Part shown: positions 15,173-24,212 of the stretch, one piece after another
Position numbering within the stretch: position 1 is the first letter of the stretch
Layout of the letters: each line of letters opens with the position of its first letter
Source of the DNA: Massilia mucilaginosa
Lineage (GTDB): Bacteria > Pseudomonadota > Gammaproteobacteria > Burkholderiales > Burkholderiaceae_D
Reading direction: 5' to 3'
Assembly (NCBI RefSeq): GCF_011682145.1
Contig: NZ_WHJH01000023.1
Span: forward strand, 1 to 64,000
Length of the DNA stretch: 64,000 nt
Notes under the pieces: model-generated
Databases searched by the model: none
What the model was told of the DNA's origin: nothing
Seen by the model: only the letters and a program-made list of their open reading frames with translations
Made by a program: the position numbers and the translations under genes

Positions 15173-16429
15173 TCAGCAAGTCAGACTAGGACCGGTGGGT
15201 ACGCCCAAGTTCTGGGTGAAGGTCGTGTAGTAATTCACCCGGGTCTGCATCTGTGCCGGCCCCTGGTACTCGGTGCCGCCCGCGCATTCGCGATTGCCGT
15301 TAATGGCATTGATGGTCTGGCCGAAACCGTATCCGCCCACCATCGAGTCATGGGCCGACCTGCCGGCGCGGCCCGGTTGGGTCATCCAGTACCAGAGCGC
15401 ACTTCTCCAGGCGATGGTGGCATTGGTGGCCAACAGTTCCGGATTGTTCACCAGTTGCTCGCCCAGGCCCATGGCGTTGCCCAGACTGCGGTAGTTCGAG
15501 GTCCAGCTGATCTGGATCGGGCCGCGACCGAAGTACTGGTCGGCCACGTTGGTGCTCTTGCAGGTGACGCGTACCCAGTTCACGTCGCAGTACAAGGGCC
15601 AGTTGGCGGTGTTGTATTCCCTGACTGCCCTCAGGTTGTCCGACTCGTGCTGCAGGTTGGCGAAGAAGGCGGCCACTTCCTGCTTGTTCAGGGTAGCGTT
15701 GCCCGACTTGGCAAAGCTTGGATAGTAAGCTGCTGCAGCGACGAAGTCGGCGTATTGGTAGAACGAACTGCGGCTGGGGAACCATGCTTCGAACTGCGCT
15801 TTCGACAGGCCGGCAAAACTACCTGCCGGGTCGGGAGTCGGCGTCGGAGTTGGCGTCGTGCCACAAGTAGTTTGCTGCCAATACCAGGTACTGATGGTCG
15901 GATCAGTACCGTCGGAGCCGTTGGTGCCGCTATTGACGACCTTGTAGAAATTGCCGTTGGCCGGGTACTGCACCACGGTGCCCAAGCTGTAGTTCACTCC
16001 TGCGCTCCAGTTCTGGGATGAACAGGTCGGTGTCGGGGTGGGTGTCGGCGTCGGGGTAGGTGTCGGGGTAGGTGTCGGCGTCGGCGTCGGTGTCGGTGTC
16101 GGCGTAGGAGTCGGCGTGGTGCCGCACGAGCCACTTACCGTCCATGGCTTGCCACTTCCAGCGGCCCCGCTGCTGGTCGATGGATTGTCGCCCTGCGTCC
16201 AGTAGGCGGCCGTGTAGTTGATCCCCCCGTAGCTGGCCGATTTGCCGCCATCATAGATGGTGGCGCTGTTCCACGCTGCGTAACAGACGCTCGTTGCCGC
16301 CAACATCTTGCTTTGGGATGACTGGGTGCCGGTGGACGTATCGCTGCCGCCGCCGCCGCCGCCGCCGCACGCGGCCAGCGACCCGCCCAGTACGCTGATG
16401 ATCATGCTGTTGATGATTGTTCTGTTCAA
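15173..16429 (-). CDS. GH19 chitinase lipoprotein with two chitin-binding modules
   Basis: A 418-residue secreted lipoprotein that hydrolyses chitin. Order: lipoprotein signal peptide with lipobox SLAAC (Cys21), a Gly-rich spacer, a first CBM5/12 module (about 45-102, VCYAAWNSATIYDGG, YTAAYWTQGDNP), a long Pro-Thr linker, a second CBM5/12 (about 138-190), a short PT linker, and a GH19 catalytic domain (about 205-418). Catalytic glutamates are probably Glu262 (LQHESDNL) and Glu271, nine residues apart as in bacterial ChiC-type enzymes. The signature YFGRGPIQISW is present. The TTG at 16429 was chosen because GGAG lies 6 nt upstream and it gives an ideal lipoprotein signal; ATG 16441 or GTG 16459 remain possible. 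Confidence 0.88.
   Translation of the reverse strand: MNRTIINSMIISVLGGSLAACGGGGGGGSDTSTGTQSSQSKMLAATSVCYAAWNSATIYDGGKSASYGGINYTAAYWTQGDNPSTSSGAAGSGKPWTVSGSCGTTPTPTPTPTPTPTPTPTPTPTPTPTPTPTPTCSSQNWSAGVNYSLGTVVQYPANGNFYKVVNSGTNGSDGTDPTISTWYWQQTTCGTTPTPTPTPDPAGSFAGLSKAQFEAWFPSRSSFYQYADFVAAAAYYPSFAKSGNATLNKQEVAAFFANLQHESDNLRAVREYNTANWPLYCDVNWVRVTCKSTNVADQYFGRGPIQISWTSNYRSLGNAMGLGEQLVNNPELLATNATIAWRSALWYWMTQPGRAGRSAHDSMVGGYGFGQTINAINGNRECAGGTEYQGPAQMQTRVNYYTTFTQNLGVPTGPSLTC
16026..16120 (-). repeat. Pro-Thr linker-coding tandem repeat
   Basis: About 95 bp of a degenerate 6-bp repeat encoding alternating Pro and Thr between the two chitin-binding modules of the chitinase. The repeat preserves frame at any unit number, so its length is likely to vary between strains by slippage. 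Confidence 0.85.
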
Positions 16430-16567
16430 TTGAGGCTCCATATCAAATTGTCGGGGCACTTGCGTGCCGGAGATAAACCTGGTCGATCCGTGTGCCGCGC
16501 GTCACTCCGTGCCCGCGCGGTGATGGCGGAATCGGTTTACCCGGCAATTCCGATGTTTTATGTGCAA

Positions 16568-16600
16568 GATCGGTATACCAATATAACACCAATAACCGGA
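16568..16600. promoter_or_regulatory. Palindrome in the chitinase upstream region
   Basis: GGTATACC (16572-16579) is a perfect palindrome, extended to CGGTATACCA. It is followed by a second partial copy of the CCAATA half (ACCAATATAACACCAATA). It lies about 145 bp upstream of the chitinase start. The shape resembles GntR-type operators such as those of amino-sugar regulators, but no cognate regulator gene is nearby. Confidence 0.3.
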
Positions 16601-16648
16601 TATATGCATGCCAAACTGGAGGAAATTAATACCAAAATGGGCCACTGA

Positions 16649-16834
16649 GGAAATGAGAGAGACCGTCATGCTTAGCACGTCGAAGGGCACGCCGCTCAGG
16701 TCAATGACCGGAACATTGGCGCCCGCTTCGTTATCGCCAAGTAGTCCCTTGAGCGTTCCCTCAAGCGTAGCGGTTTCAGCCGCCGCCCCGAACAGGAAGT
16801 CCAGCCGCTCCTGCGCGAGCTTCGATTCGAACCG
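16649..16834 (-). pseudogene. Remnant of a HerA-like/DUF87-type ATPase gene
   Basis: On the minus strand a stretch of about 60 codons reads ERLDFLFGAAAETATLEG, then ANVPVIDLSGVPFDVL and SMTVSLIS. The VPVIDLSGVPFDVLSxTVSLI segment looks like a conserved part of HerA-like helicase/translocase ATPases. The surrounding frame has no Walker motifs, no proper start, and diverges abruptly on both sides. I read it as a decayed gene fragment. The roughly 550-bp gap between the chitinase and efflux genes otherwise holds only the chitinase upstream region. Confidence 0.4.
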
Positions 16835-16985
16835 GGCGGGCGCTGCCGGCCAAGCGCCGTGTCGACGTGCTTGGCCGCCCGGCTGGGGTAGTACAGGAAG
16901 CAGATCATCCTGTTCGCGCACGACGGGCCGGAAGCACGCCGCCTTCCTCTTGCCCGGTCCGGCTCGCCCTGCCTTGATTGGCGTT

Positions 16986-18152
16986 TCATCCGGTTTGCGG
17001 GCTGCCTGTGCCACCGATCAGCAACAGAATGCTCGACAGAACAAGGATCGTCACGCCGAGCGCCACCGGCAGCAAGCCGCCCGTCAAAAACGGCGCGACC
17101 GCCATCGTGGCCAGCGCGGTCATCCCGAACGCCGCCGTCATGACCACGCCAGCCCCCTTGCCGGGATTGCCCGCGGCCAGCGACAGCGCGCGCGACATCA
17201 GCGACGGCCCGCGCAGGCCCAGCCCGCCGCAAAACACGGCCCACGCGGCGATCAGTGCCGCCAGCGAACGCAGGTCGGCAAACGCCTGCGCCAGCATCAT
17301 GGCCGCCGCCAGCAATTGCAGGCCCGCCCCGATCAGCATGGCGCGCCCGACGCCGTAGCGCCCGACCAGTTTCGCCCCGCCCGTGGCCGCCACCATGAAG
17401 GCGCCAACCCCGCACAGCTGCAGCAGCGCAAATCCGCCCACGCCGGTGCCGATCCAGGCCGTGACCAGATGCGGCGCGCTGGCCACGACCATCAGCAGCG
17501 CCCCGAACATGGCCGCGTAGCTGAGCGCATGCCGCACGAAACCCGAATTGATCCAGGTTCCGGCCGGGCCCGGCGCCATGGCGGCCTGCGCGCCGCAAGC
17601 GCCGGGCCCGACAATGCGCGACACCAGCGGCAGCAAGCCCACGGCAACGGCCGCAATCAGGTAAAACGAGACGCGCCAGTCCAGGTGCAGCACGATGGCC
17701 GCGCCCAGCACCGGCCCGATGGCCGGCACGGTCGACTCGACGGTGGCCACCAGCGCCATCGCCGCCACGCTGTCAGCTTCGGAAAAGCGGCGCCGGATCA
17801 ACGCAGGCACCGCCACGGTCGCCGCGCCGGCGCCCAGGCCCTGGATCAGGCGTCCGATCAGCAAGCCCGGCATATCCGGCGCCAGCCCGCACAGCACGCT
17901 GCCGGCGCCCAGCAGGATGGTGCCGGCCATGATCGCGCGCAAGTCGCCGTAACGGTCGGCCAGAACGCCCCATGCGAACTGCGAGAAGGCCAGCGCCAGC
18001 ATGAAAATCGCCATCGTGCCTTGCCCGGCGCTCATCGTGGCATTGAGCTGCGCCTGCATGCTTGGTAGCGCGGGAAGGTACAGGTCCGATGCCAGCATGC
18101 CGACGGCTGTCAGCGCGGCAAGTGGCATGGCGAGACGGCGTTGTTGGCTCAT
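16986..18152 (-). CDS. Bcr/CflA-type multidrug efflux MFS transporter
   Basis: A 388-residue, 12-helix MFS exporter of the DHA1 Bcr/CflA group. Helix 1 contains the characteristic SDLYLPALPSM, the loop 2-3 motif A appears as GVLADRYGDLRAIMAG, and helix 4/5 has GRLIQGLGAGAATV (motif B with conserved Arg). Family members export bicyclomycin, chloramphenicol and sulfonamides, and some export peptides or Cys, by proton antiport. The start at 18152 gives a short cytoplasmic N-terminus directly before helix 1. It lies 43 bp downstream of the AlkD-like gene on the same strand and may share its transcript. Confidence 0.85.
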   Translation of the reverse strand: MSQQRRLAMPLAALTAVGMLASDLYLPALPSMQAQLNATMSAGQGTMAIFMLALAFSQFAWGVLADRYGDLRAIMAGTILLGAGSVLCGLAPDMPGLLIGRLIQGLGAGAATVAVPALIRRRFSEADSVAAMALVATVESTVPAIGPVLGAAIVLHLDWRVSFYLIAAVAVGLLPLVSRIVGPGACGAQAAMAPGPAGTWINSGFVRHALSYAAMFGALLMVVASAPHLVTAWIGTGVGGFALLQLCGVGAFMVAATGGAKLVGRYGVGRAMLIGAGLQLLAAAMMLAQAFADLRSLAALIAAWAVFCGGLGLRGPSLMSRALSLAAGNPGKGAGVVMTAAFGMTALATMAVAPFLTGGLLPVALGVTILVLSSILLLIGGTGSPQTG

Positions 18153-18195
18153 GGCTTACGGAAAGAATTTTCAGAAAGGCAAGATTATCATCATT

Positions 18196-18873
18196 TCATC
18201 CCGGCATATTCAGATGCTTGCCCGCCTCGCGCCGGGTCAGGGCGGACAAGGTGGCGCCCCGGGCCAGAAGAAAAGCGCGCACCGCCTCGGGATCGTGATG
18301 GGCATAGTCGCGCAAGCCCCAGCCGATGGCCTTGCGGATGAAAAAGTCCTCCTCATGCGCCAGCTGCCCGGCGTAGCCGAACAGGCGCGCCAGGTCGGTA
18401 TCGGCGCGCCAGCCAAGTTGATGCAGCATGGCCACGCGGCGCGTCCACAAGTCCGCGTGGCGTACGGCCTCGTCCATGCGCGGCTGGCGCAGCGGGCGGT
18501 CCGCGCGTACCACCGTGCCGACGACCACCGCCAGCGCATCGACCGTATCCCACCACGCCGCCTGGCGCGCCAGCGCGAGCAGCGCGCCGATGTGCGCGCC
18601 ATCGAGTTGCTTGACGTGCGTGGCGAGCAGGTCGATGGCGGCGTACTGGCACTCGCGCTGCGGCGCCCGCCACAGTTCGGCGGCGGCATCGAGCAGCACC
18701 CCGGCGTCCGCGCCCTTGAGGCTGCGCACGAGCGGCTTGAGCGCCGCGCGCCGGGCCGGCGTGTGAATGCCGTGGAACGCGAACTGCTCGCGCATGTAGG
18801 CGCTCATGCGCGCCGCCCGGGCCGCATCGGCCAACGGGGCGAGGGCCGTTTTCACTTGTTCTGCAATGCTCAT
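18196..18873 (-). CDS. AlkD-like DNA alkylation repair protein
   Basis: A 225-residue HEAT-like repeat protein of the AlkD DNA glycosylase family, which excises positively charged alkylated bases such as 3- and 7-methylpurines. Typical family segments are visible: RMSAYMREQFAFHGIHTPARR at the N-terminus, ECQYAAIDLLATHV, the WWDTVDALA segment containing the conserved Trp-Asp, and FIRKAIGWGLRDYA near the C-terminus. The ATG at 18873 was chosen over the upstream frame to 18906 because it begins the conserved region and has AGGA upstream. The downstream neighbour is a drug efflux gene. Role inferred from family. Confidence 0.85.
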   Translation of the reverse strand: MSIAEQVKTALAPLADAARAARMSAYMREQFAFHGIHTPARRAALKPLVRSLKGADAGVLLDAAAELWRAPQRECQYAAIDLLATHVKQLDGAHIGALLALARQAAWWDTVDALAVVVGTVVRADRPLRQPRMDEAVRHADLWTRRVAMLHQLGWRADTDLARLFGYAGQLAHEEDFFIRKAIGWGLRDYAHHDPEAVRAFLLARGATLSALTRREAGKHLNMPG

Positions 18874-18923
18874 GGTCAGCTTTTTCCTGGTCTCGGCAAG
18901 GGGCACGATTGCAATGAATAATT

Positions 18924-18955
18924 TTGCGAACGACCGTACTAAAATGTGCTATTCT
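18924..18955 (+). promoter_or_regulatory. Candidate promoter and dyad of the thiolase operon
   Basis: An AT-rich segment precedes the operon, with TTGCGA (18924-18929) and -10-like TAAAAT (18940-18945) or TATTCT (18950-18955); spacings are not ideal. An imperfect dyad, GAACG (18928-18932) and CGTAC (18935-18939), overlaps it and could bind a TetR-type fatty-acid regulator. Confidence 0.3.
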
Positions 18956-19008
18956 CGTAGCGATCAACACAGCGCATTGCGCATACTAATCCAACTCAGG
19001 AGACACAA

Positions 19009-20187
19009 ATGATAGATGCCGTCATCGTATCGACCGCCCGCACCGGCCTGGCCAAATCGTGGAAAGGTGCGTTCAACATGACGCACGGCGCCACTCTCGG
19101 CGGCCATGTGCTGCAGGCCGCCATTGCCCGCGCCGGTATCGAGCCGGGCGAGGTCGAAGATGTCATCATCGGCTGTGCCAATCCCGAAGGCGCCACGGGC
19201 GCCAACATCGCGCGCCAGATCGCCTTGCGCGGCGGCTGCCCGGTGTCCACGGCCGGCATGACGGTCAACCGTTTCTGCTCGTCGGGCCTGCAAACCATTG
19301 CGCTCGCGGCGCAGCGCATCATTGCCGGCGAGGGCGATATCTACGCCGCCGGCGGGGTCGAGTCGATTTCTTGCGTGCAGCAGGAAATGAACCAGCACAT
19401 GCTGGCCGATCCATGGCTCAAGGAACACAAGCCGGAGATCTACTGGCCCATGCTGCAAACGGCCGAAACCGTCGCCAAGCGCTACAACATCGGCCGCGAC
19501 CGCCAGGATGAATACGGCGTGCAGAGCCAGCAGCGCGCCGCCAATGCCCAGGCGGCCGGCCTGTTCAACGCCGAAATCGTGCCGATGACCACCACCATGG
19601 GCGTGGCCGACAAAGCCTCGGGCATGCTGGTCACGCGCGAAGTGACCATCAGCGCGGACGAAGGCATCCGTGCCGACACCACGCTCGAAGCCGTCTCCAA
19701 GATCCGCAGCGCGGTACCGGGCGGCGTCATTTCGGCCGGTAACGCCAGCCAGTTTTCGGATGGCGCGTCGGTTGCCATCCTGATGAGCAGCAACGTGGCG
19801 CAATCGCGCGGACTGCAGCCGCTCGGCATCTTCCGCGGCTTCGCCGTGGCCGGTTGCGAGCCGGACGAGATGGGGATCGGCCCGGTGTTTGCGATTCCCA
19901 AGCTGCTGAAAAAGGCCGGCCTCTCGGTTGCCGACATCGGCCTGTGGGAACTGAACGAAGCGTTCGCGGTCCAGGTACTGTATTGCGCCGACCGCCTCGG
20001 CATCCCGATGGACCGCCTGAACGTCAACGGCGGCGCGATTGCCGTCGGCCACCCGTACGGCGTCTCCGGCGCCCGCCTGGTCGGGCACGCCCTCATCGAA
20101 GGCAAACGCCGTGGCGTCAAATACGTCGTCGCCACCATGTGCATCGGTGGCGGCCAGGGCGCTGCCGGCCTGTTCGAAGTCGTCTGA
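19009..20187 (+). CDS. Acetyl-CoA C-acyltransferase (thiolase)
   Basis: A 392-residue thiolase catalysing CoA-dependent cleavage of 3-ketoacyl-CoA, the last step of beta-oxidation. The nucleophile is Cys90 in [12 protein letters not shown]. The second catalytic pair is His348 in [10 protein letters not shown] and Cys378 in MCIGGGQG. The glycine-rich C-terminus is intact, and the length matches the family. It is the first gene of a six-gene same-strand operon running to 25115, followed 53 bp later by an acyl-CoA dehydrogenase, which fits a degradative cycle for fatty acids or another acyl-CoA. There is a good Shine-Dalgarno (AGGAGAC). Confidence 0.92.
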   Translation: MIDAVIVSTARTGLAKSWKGAFNMTHGATLGGHVLQAAIARAGIEPGEVEDVIIGCANPEGATGANIARQIALRGGCPVSTAGMTVNRFCSSGLQTIALAAQRIIAGEGDIYAAGGVESISCVQQEMNQHMLADPWLKEHKPEIYWPMLQTAETVAKRYNIGRDRQDEYGVQSQQRAANAQAAGLFNAEIVPMTTTMGVADKASGMLVTREVTISADEGIRADTTLEAVSKIRSAVPGGVISAGNASQFSDGASVAILMSSNVAQSRGLQPLGIFRGFAVAGCEPDEMGIGPVFAIPKLLKKAGLSVADIGLWELNEAFAVQVLYCADRLGIPMDRLNVNGGAIAVGHPYGVSGARLVGHALIEGKRRGVKYVVATMCIGGGQGAAGLFEVV

Positions 20188-20240
20188 TCCACGCCGGGGC
20201 GCGCGCTCCGGCGCAGCCCCGCATCCAACTCGGGACGCTA

Positions 20241-22097
20241 ATGCAATCCAAGATACTGTCGCGCCGCGACCTCGACTTCCTGCTGTATGAATGGCTGGAC
20301 GTGGAGGCGCTCACCGCGCGTCCGCGCTTTGCCGACCACAGCCGCGAAACCTTCAACGCGGCCATCGATACCGCCGAACAGATCGCCACCGACCTGTTCG
20401 CGCCGCATAACAAAAAGAACGATCAGCACGAGCCGCATTTCGACGGCACCAGCGTGACGATCATTCCCGAAGTAAAAACCGCGCTCGACGCCTTTTCCGC
20501 CGCCGGCCTGATGGCAGCGGGGCAAGACTACGAGTTCGACGGCATGCAACTGCCATGCGTGCTCGAAAAATGCGTCAGCGCCTATTTCACGGCGGCCAAT
20601 GTGGCCACCTCGGCCTACATTTTCCTGACCATAGGCAACGCCAACACCTTGCTGAAAACCGCCACGCCGCAGCAGATCGAGCGTTTCGTGCGGCCTTTGT
20701 ACGCCGGCAAATTCTTCGGCACCATGTGCCTGTCGGAGCCGCAAGCCGGCTCCAGCCTGTCCGACATCAGCACCCGCGCCGAGCCGGACCCGGTCGAGGG
20801 CCCCGACGGCGAGCGCCAGTACCGCCTTGCCGGCAACAAGATGTGGATTTCCGCCGGCGAACATGACCTCGCAGGCAATATCGTTCATCTCGTTCTGGCC
20901 AAGATTCCCGGGCCTGACGGCCGCCTGATTCCCGGCGTCAAGGGCATCTCCCTGTTCATCGTGCCCAAGTTCCTGGTGGGCGACGATGGCGAGCCGGGCG
21001 AGCGCAACGACGTCGTACTGGCCGGCCTGAACCACAAGATGGGCAACCGCGGCACCACCAACTGCCTGCTCAACTTCGGCGAAGGCCGCTTCAAGCCGCT
21101 CGGCAAGGCTGGCGCGGTGGGCTACCTGGTCGGCCAGCCGCACCAGGGCCTGGCCAATATGTTCCACATGATGAACGAAGCGCGCATCGGCGTCGGGCTC
21201 GGCGCCGCCGTGCTGGGCGTGACCGGCTACCTGCATGCGCTCGACTACGCGCGCAGCCGGCCGCAAGGGCGCCATCCGGCCGAAAAAGACCCGGTCAAGC
21301 CGCAACTGCCCATCATCGAGCACACCGATGTGCGGCGCATGCTGCTGGCCCAGAAAGCTTACGCCGAAGGCGCCATGGCGCTGGTGCTGTATTCGGCCCG
21401 CCTGGTCGACGAGCAGCGCACCGCGCCCGACCCGGAAGCACGCGCCCACGCCGGGCGCCTGCTCGACTTCCTCACGCCGATCACCAAGTCGTGGCCGTCG
21501 CAATGGTGCGTGGAAGCGAACAGCCTGGCGATCCAGGTGCATGGCGGCTACGGCTACACGCGTGAGTACAACGTCGAACAGTTCTACCGCGACAACCGCC
21601 TCAATGCCATCCACGAGGGCACGCACGGCATCCACGGGCTCGACCTGCTCGGACGCAAGGCCTCGATCCAGGATGGCGCGCTGTTCAAGGCCATCGGCGG
21701 CGAAATTGCCGCGACGATTGCCAAGGTGCGCGCGGCCGACGTGCCGGTCGACCTGCACGCCAACGCTGACTTGCTCGAAGAAGAATGGCAGCGCGTCGCC
21801 AGCGTCACCAAAACGCTGTACGCGGCGGGCGACATGAACAAGACGCTCGCCAACGCCAGCCTGTACCTGGAAGCGGTCGGGCACACCGTGCTCGCCTGGA
21901 TCTGGCTGGAACAGGCGCTGGTGGCCACCCATGCGCTGGCGGCGTCGCCGTCTGTGGATGACAGCAACTTTTACCATGGCAAGCTGCAAGCGAACCGCTA
22001 TTTCTTCAACTGGGAACTGCCCAAGGTCCAGCAGCAGCTGGACCTGCTGGCCAGCATCGACACCACCACGCTCGACATGCAGGATGCGTGGTTCTGA
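20241..22097 (+). CDS. Acyl-CoA dehydrogenase (large form)
   Basis: A 618-residue FAD-dependent acyl-CoA dehydrogenase, introducing the alpha-beta double bond into acyl-CoA. It is longer than the classic 380-residue enzymes, with an N-terminal extension (LSRRDLDFLLYEWLDVEALT) and an extra C-terminal domain (about residues 480-610) typical of the long AcdA/FadE-type group. Family segments include MCLSEPQAGSSLSD (FAD/substrate binding), KMWISAGEHDL and HGGYGYTREYNVEQFYRDNR near the active site. The ATG at 20241 was chosen; the longer frame overlaps the thiolase gene. Co-transcribed with the thiolase and downstream SDR/MDR genes. Confidence 0.9.
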   Translation: MQSKILSRRDLDFLLYEWLDVEALTARPRFADHSRETFNAAIDTAEQIATDLFAPHNKKNDQHEPHFDGTSVTIIPEVKTALDAFSAAGLMAAGQDYEFDGMQLPCVLEKCVSAYFTAANVATSAYIFLTIGNANTLLKTATPQQIERFVRPLYAGKFFGTMCLSEPQAGSSLSDISTRAEPDPVEGPDGERQYRLAGNKMWISAGEHDLAGNIVHLVLAKIPGPDGRLIPGVKGISLFIVPKFLVGDDGEPGERNDVVLAGLNHKMGNRGTTNCLLNFGEGRFKPLGKAGAVGYLVGQPHQGLANMFHMMNEARIGVGLGAAVLGVTGYLHALDYARSRPQGRHPAEKDPVKPQLPIIEHTDVRRMLLAQKAYAEGAMALVLYSARLVDEQRTAPDPEARAHAGRLLDFLTPITKSWPSQWCVEANSLAIQVHGGYGYTREYNVEQFYRDNRLNAIHEGTHGIHGLDLLGRKASIQDGALFKAIGGEIAATIAKVRAADVPVDLHANADLLEEEWQRVASVTKTLYAAGDMNKTLANASLYLEAVGHTVLAWIWLEQALVATHALAASPSVDDSNFYHGKLQANRYFFNWELPKVQQQLDLLASIDTTTLDMQDAWF

Positions 22098-22111
22098 GGA
22101 CCGATTCAACA

Positions 22112-22414
22112 ATGATCAAACACATCGTCATGTGGAAGCTGAAAGCATTTGCCGAAGGCGCCGACCGCGCCACCAACGCGCGCAAGATGAAAGAGCAGCT
22201 CGACGCCTGCAAGAATATCGTGCCGGGCATGTTCGCCTTCGACGTCGCGCTGGCCCAGCCGGGCCTGGAAGCAAGCTACGACGTGGTGCTGTACTCGGAG
22301 TTCGCCGACAAGGAAGCGTTGAAGGCTTACGGCGAGCATCCGACCCACCACGCACTCAAACCATTCTTTGGCGCCATTCGCGACGAACGCCAATGCATGG
22401 ACTACAACATCTGA
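22112..22414 (+). CDS. Dabb (stress-responsive alpha/beta barrel) domain protein
   Basis: A 100-residue protein of the Dabb family, a dimeric alpha+beta barrel. Signature features are the N-terminal IKHIVMWKLK, the central DVVLYSEFADKEALKAYGEHPTH and the HP motif before the last helix. Members range from stress proteins to small cyclases and decarboxylases acting on polyketide-like or aromatic substrates. The ATG at 22112 lies 14 bp after the acyl-CoA dehydrogenase stop. Its position inside a beta-oxidation-type operon suggests it acts on, or shields, an intermediate of that pathway; this is inference. Confidence 0.85.
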   Translation: MIKHIVMWKLKAFAEGADRATNARKMKEQLDACKNIVPGMFAFDVALAQPGLEASYDVVLYSEFADKEALKAYGEHPTHHALKPFFGAIRDERQCMDYNI

Positions 22415-22430
22415 AGAACAAGGATTCCCG

Positions 22431-23213
22431 ATGCGCACTACGCAAGAACTATTCTCTCTCGCCGGCAAGACGGCACTGATTACCGGCGGCTCGCGCGGGC
22501 TGGGCCTGCAAATGGCCGAAGCGCTGGGCGAGCAGGGCGCCAAAATCGTCATTTCCTCGCGCAAGCAGGCTGACCTGGACGAAGCTGTCGCCCACCTGAA
22601 AGAGCGCGGCATCGACGCCAGCGCGATCGCCGCCGACCTGGCGCAGGAAGCGCATATCCAGCCGCTGGTCGACGAAGCGATGAAGCGCCTCGGCCACATC
22701 GACATCTTGATCAACAACGCCGGCGCCAGCTGGGGCGCGGCGGCCGAGGACTATCCGGTCGAGGCCTGGGACAAGGTCATGAACCTGAACATCCGCAGCA
22801 TCTTCCTGGTGAGCCAGGCGGTCGGCAAGGCATCGATGATTCCGCGCAAGTACGGCCGCATCGTCAATATCGCGTCCATCGCCGGCCTGGCGGGCAACGC
22901 GCCGGGGACCATGAAAACCATCGCCTACAACACCTCCAAGGGCGCGGTGATCAACTTTACCCGCACCCTGGCGGGCGAGTGGGGCGCGTACGGCATCACC
23001 GTCAACGCCATCGCCCCGGGATTTTTTCCGTCCAAGATGACCAAGGGCGTGCTGGAAAGCTTCGGTGCCGAAGCGCTGGCCAAGGATGCGCCGCTCGGCC
23101 GCATCGGCGACGATGAAGATCTGAAAGGGGCAACCTTGCTGTTCGCGTCCGATGCGGGCAAGCACATCACCGGCCAGACCCTGGCGGTGGACGGCGGAGT
23201 ATCCGCGGTATGA
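22431..23213 (+). CDS. SDR-family oxidoreductase
   Basis: A 260-residue classical short-chain dehydrogenase/reductase. The dinucleotide-binding motif TGGSRGLG is at 18-25, NNAG at 95-98, and the catalytic triad Ser149, Tyr166 and Lys170 (YNTSK) is complete. The C-terminal GQTLAVDGGVSAV is typical. It would oxidise or reduce a hydroxyacyl or keto substrate with NAD(P)H, for example as a 3-hydroxyacyl-CoA dehydrogenase substitute in this operon. It begins 16 bp after the Dabb gene and ends with an ATGA overlap with the next gene. Confidence 0.9.
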   Translation: MRTTQELFSLAGKTALITGGSRGLGLQMAEALGEQGAKIVISSRKQADLDEAVAHLKERGIDASAIAADLAQEAHIQPLVDEAMKRLGHIDILINNAGASWGAAAEDYPVEAWDKVMNLNIRSIFLVSQAVGKASMIPRKYGRIVNIASIAGLAGNAPGTMKTIAYNTSKGAVINFTRTLAGEWGAYGITVNAIAPGFFPSKMTKGVLESFGAEALAKDAPLGRIGDDEDLKGATLLFASDAGKHITGQTLAVDGGVSAV

Positions 23214-24211
23214 CGGCCGCCACCTACCAGCGCGTGGTCCTGGCGTCGCGTCCGCGCGGTGAAGTCCAGCCAGAAAACTTCCGCGTCGACAGCGCGCAAG
23301 TGCCGGACCTGGCCGATGGCCAGGTTCTGGTGCGCAACCATTATCTCTCGCTCGACCCGTACATGCGCGGGCGCATGAGTGAAGCGAAGAGCTACGCGGC
23401 CTCGCAAGCGATCGACGACACCATGATCGGCGGCACCGCCGGCGAAGTGGTGGCCTCGAAGCACCCCAAATTTGCCGCCGGCGACATGGTGGTCGGCATG
23501 CTCGGCTGGGCCGAAATGGGCGTGTCCGACGGTGCGCTGTTGCGCAAGGTCGACACCACGCATATCCCGCTGTCCGCCTACCTCGGTGTGGCCGGCATGC
23601 CGGGCATGACCGCCTGGTACGGCCTGAACCAGATCATGATGCCGAAGGAAGGCGAGACCATCCTGGTATCGGCCGCCAGCGGCGCGGTCGGCAGCGCGGT
23701 GGGCCAGCTGGCCAAGTTGAAAGGCTGCCGCGCGGTCGGGATCGCCGGCGGGCCGGAAAAATGCGCTTACGTTGTCGACGAACTGGGCTTCGACGCCTGC
23801 ATCGACTACAAGGCTGGCAATCTGGTCGACGACCTGGCGGCCGCCACGCCGGACGGCATCGACGCCATATTCGAGAACGTGGGCGGGGCCGGCTTCGACG
23901 CTGCATTGCCGCGCATGAATGCGTTCGGCCGGGTGGCACTGTGCGGCATGATCGCCGGCTACAACGGCGAGGATGTGTCGATCCGCAACATGCGCTTCAT
24001 GCTGACCAGCCGCCTGACGATTCGCGGCTTCATCGTCAGCGAGCACATGGAGCTGTGGCCGCAGGGCCTGGGCGAACTCGGCGCACTGGTGGCAAGCGGC
24101 AAGCTCAAATACCGCGAAACGGTGGCGCCCGACCTCGCATCGGCTCCTGAAGCCTTCATCGGCCTGCTCAAGGGCCGCAACTTCGGCAAACAACTGGTAA
24201 AGCTCATCTGA
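23210..24211 (+). CDS. NADP-dependent MDR oxidoreductase (CurA/prostaglandin-reductase type)
   Basis: A 333-residue zinc-independent medium-chain reductase of the leukotriene B4 dehydrogenase/CurA group, which reduces alpha,beta-unsaturated carbonyls with NADPH. The N-terminus has SRPRGEVQPENFRV and the conserved LSLDPYMRGRM. The Rossmann motif is VSAASGAVGSAVGQLAK, and FENVGGAGFD and LTIRGFIV follow as in the family. The start codon overlaps the previous stop (ATGA at 23210-23213), so translation is coupled. It ends 1 bp before the next SDR gene. Likely to act on an enoyl or enone intermediate of the operon's pathway. Confidence 0.9.
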   Translation: MTAATYQRVVLASRPRGEVQPENFRVDSAQVPDLADGQVLVRNHYLSLDPYMRGRMSEAKSYAASQAIDDTMIGGTAGEVVASKHPKFAAGDMVVGMLGWAEMGVSDGALLRKVDTTHIPLSAYLGVAGMPGMTAWYGLNQIMMPKEGETILVSAASGAVGSAVGQLAKLKGCRAVGIAGGPEKCAYVVDELGFDACIDYKAGNLVDDLAAATPDGIDAIFENVGGAGFDAALPRMNAFGRVALCGMIAGYNGEDVSIRNMRFMLTSRLTIRGFIVSEHMELWPQGLGELGALVASGKLKYRETVAPDLASAPEAFIGLLKGRNFGKQLVKLI

Positions 24212-24212
24212 C

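Noticed and set aside
16026-16120. Tandem repeat considered as a CRISPR array or satellite
   Set aside because: The repeat unit is 6 bp, in frame and encodes a Pro-Thr linker inside the chitinase; no spacers.
20238-22112. Minus-strand 624-codon frame
   Set aside because: Exact antisense shadow of the acyl-CoA dehydrogenase, with low-complexity Arg/Gly/Val composition and no motifs.
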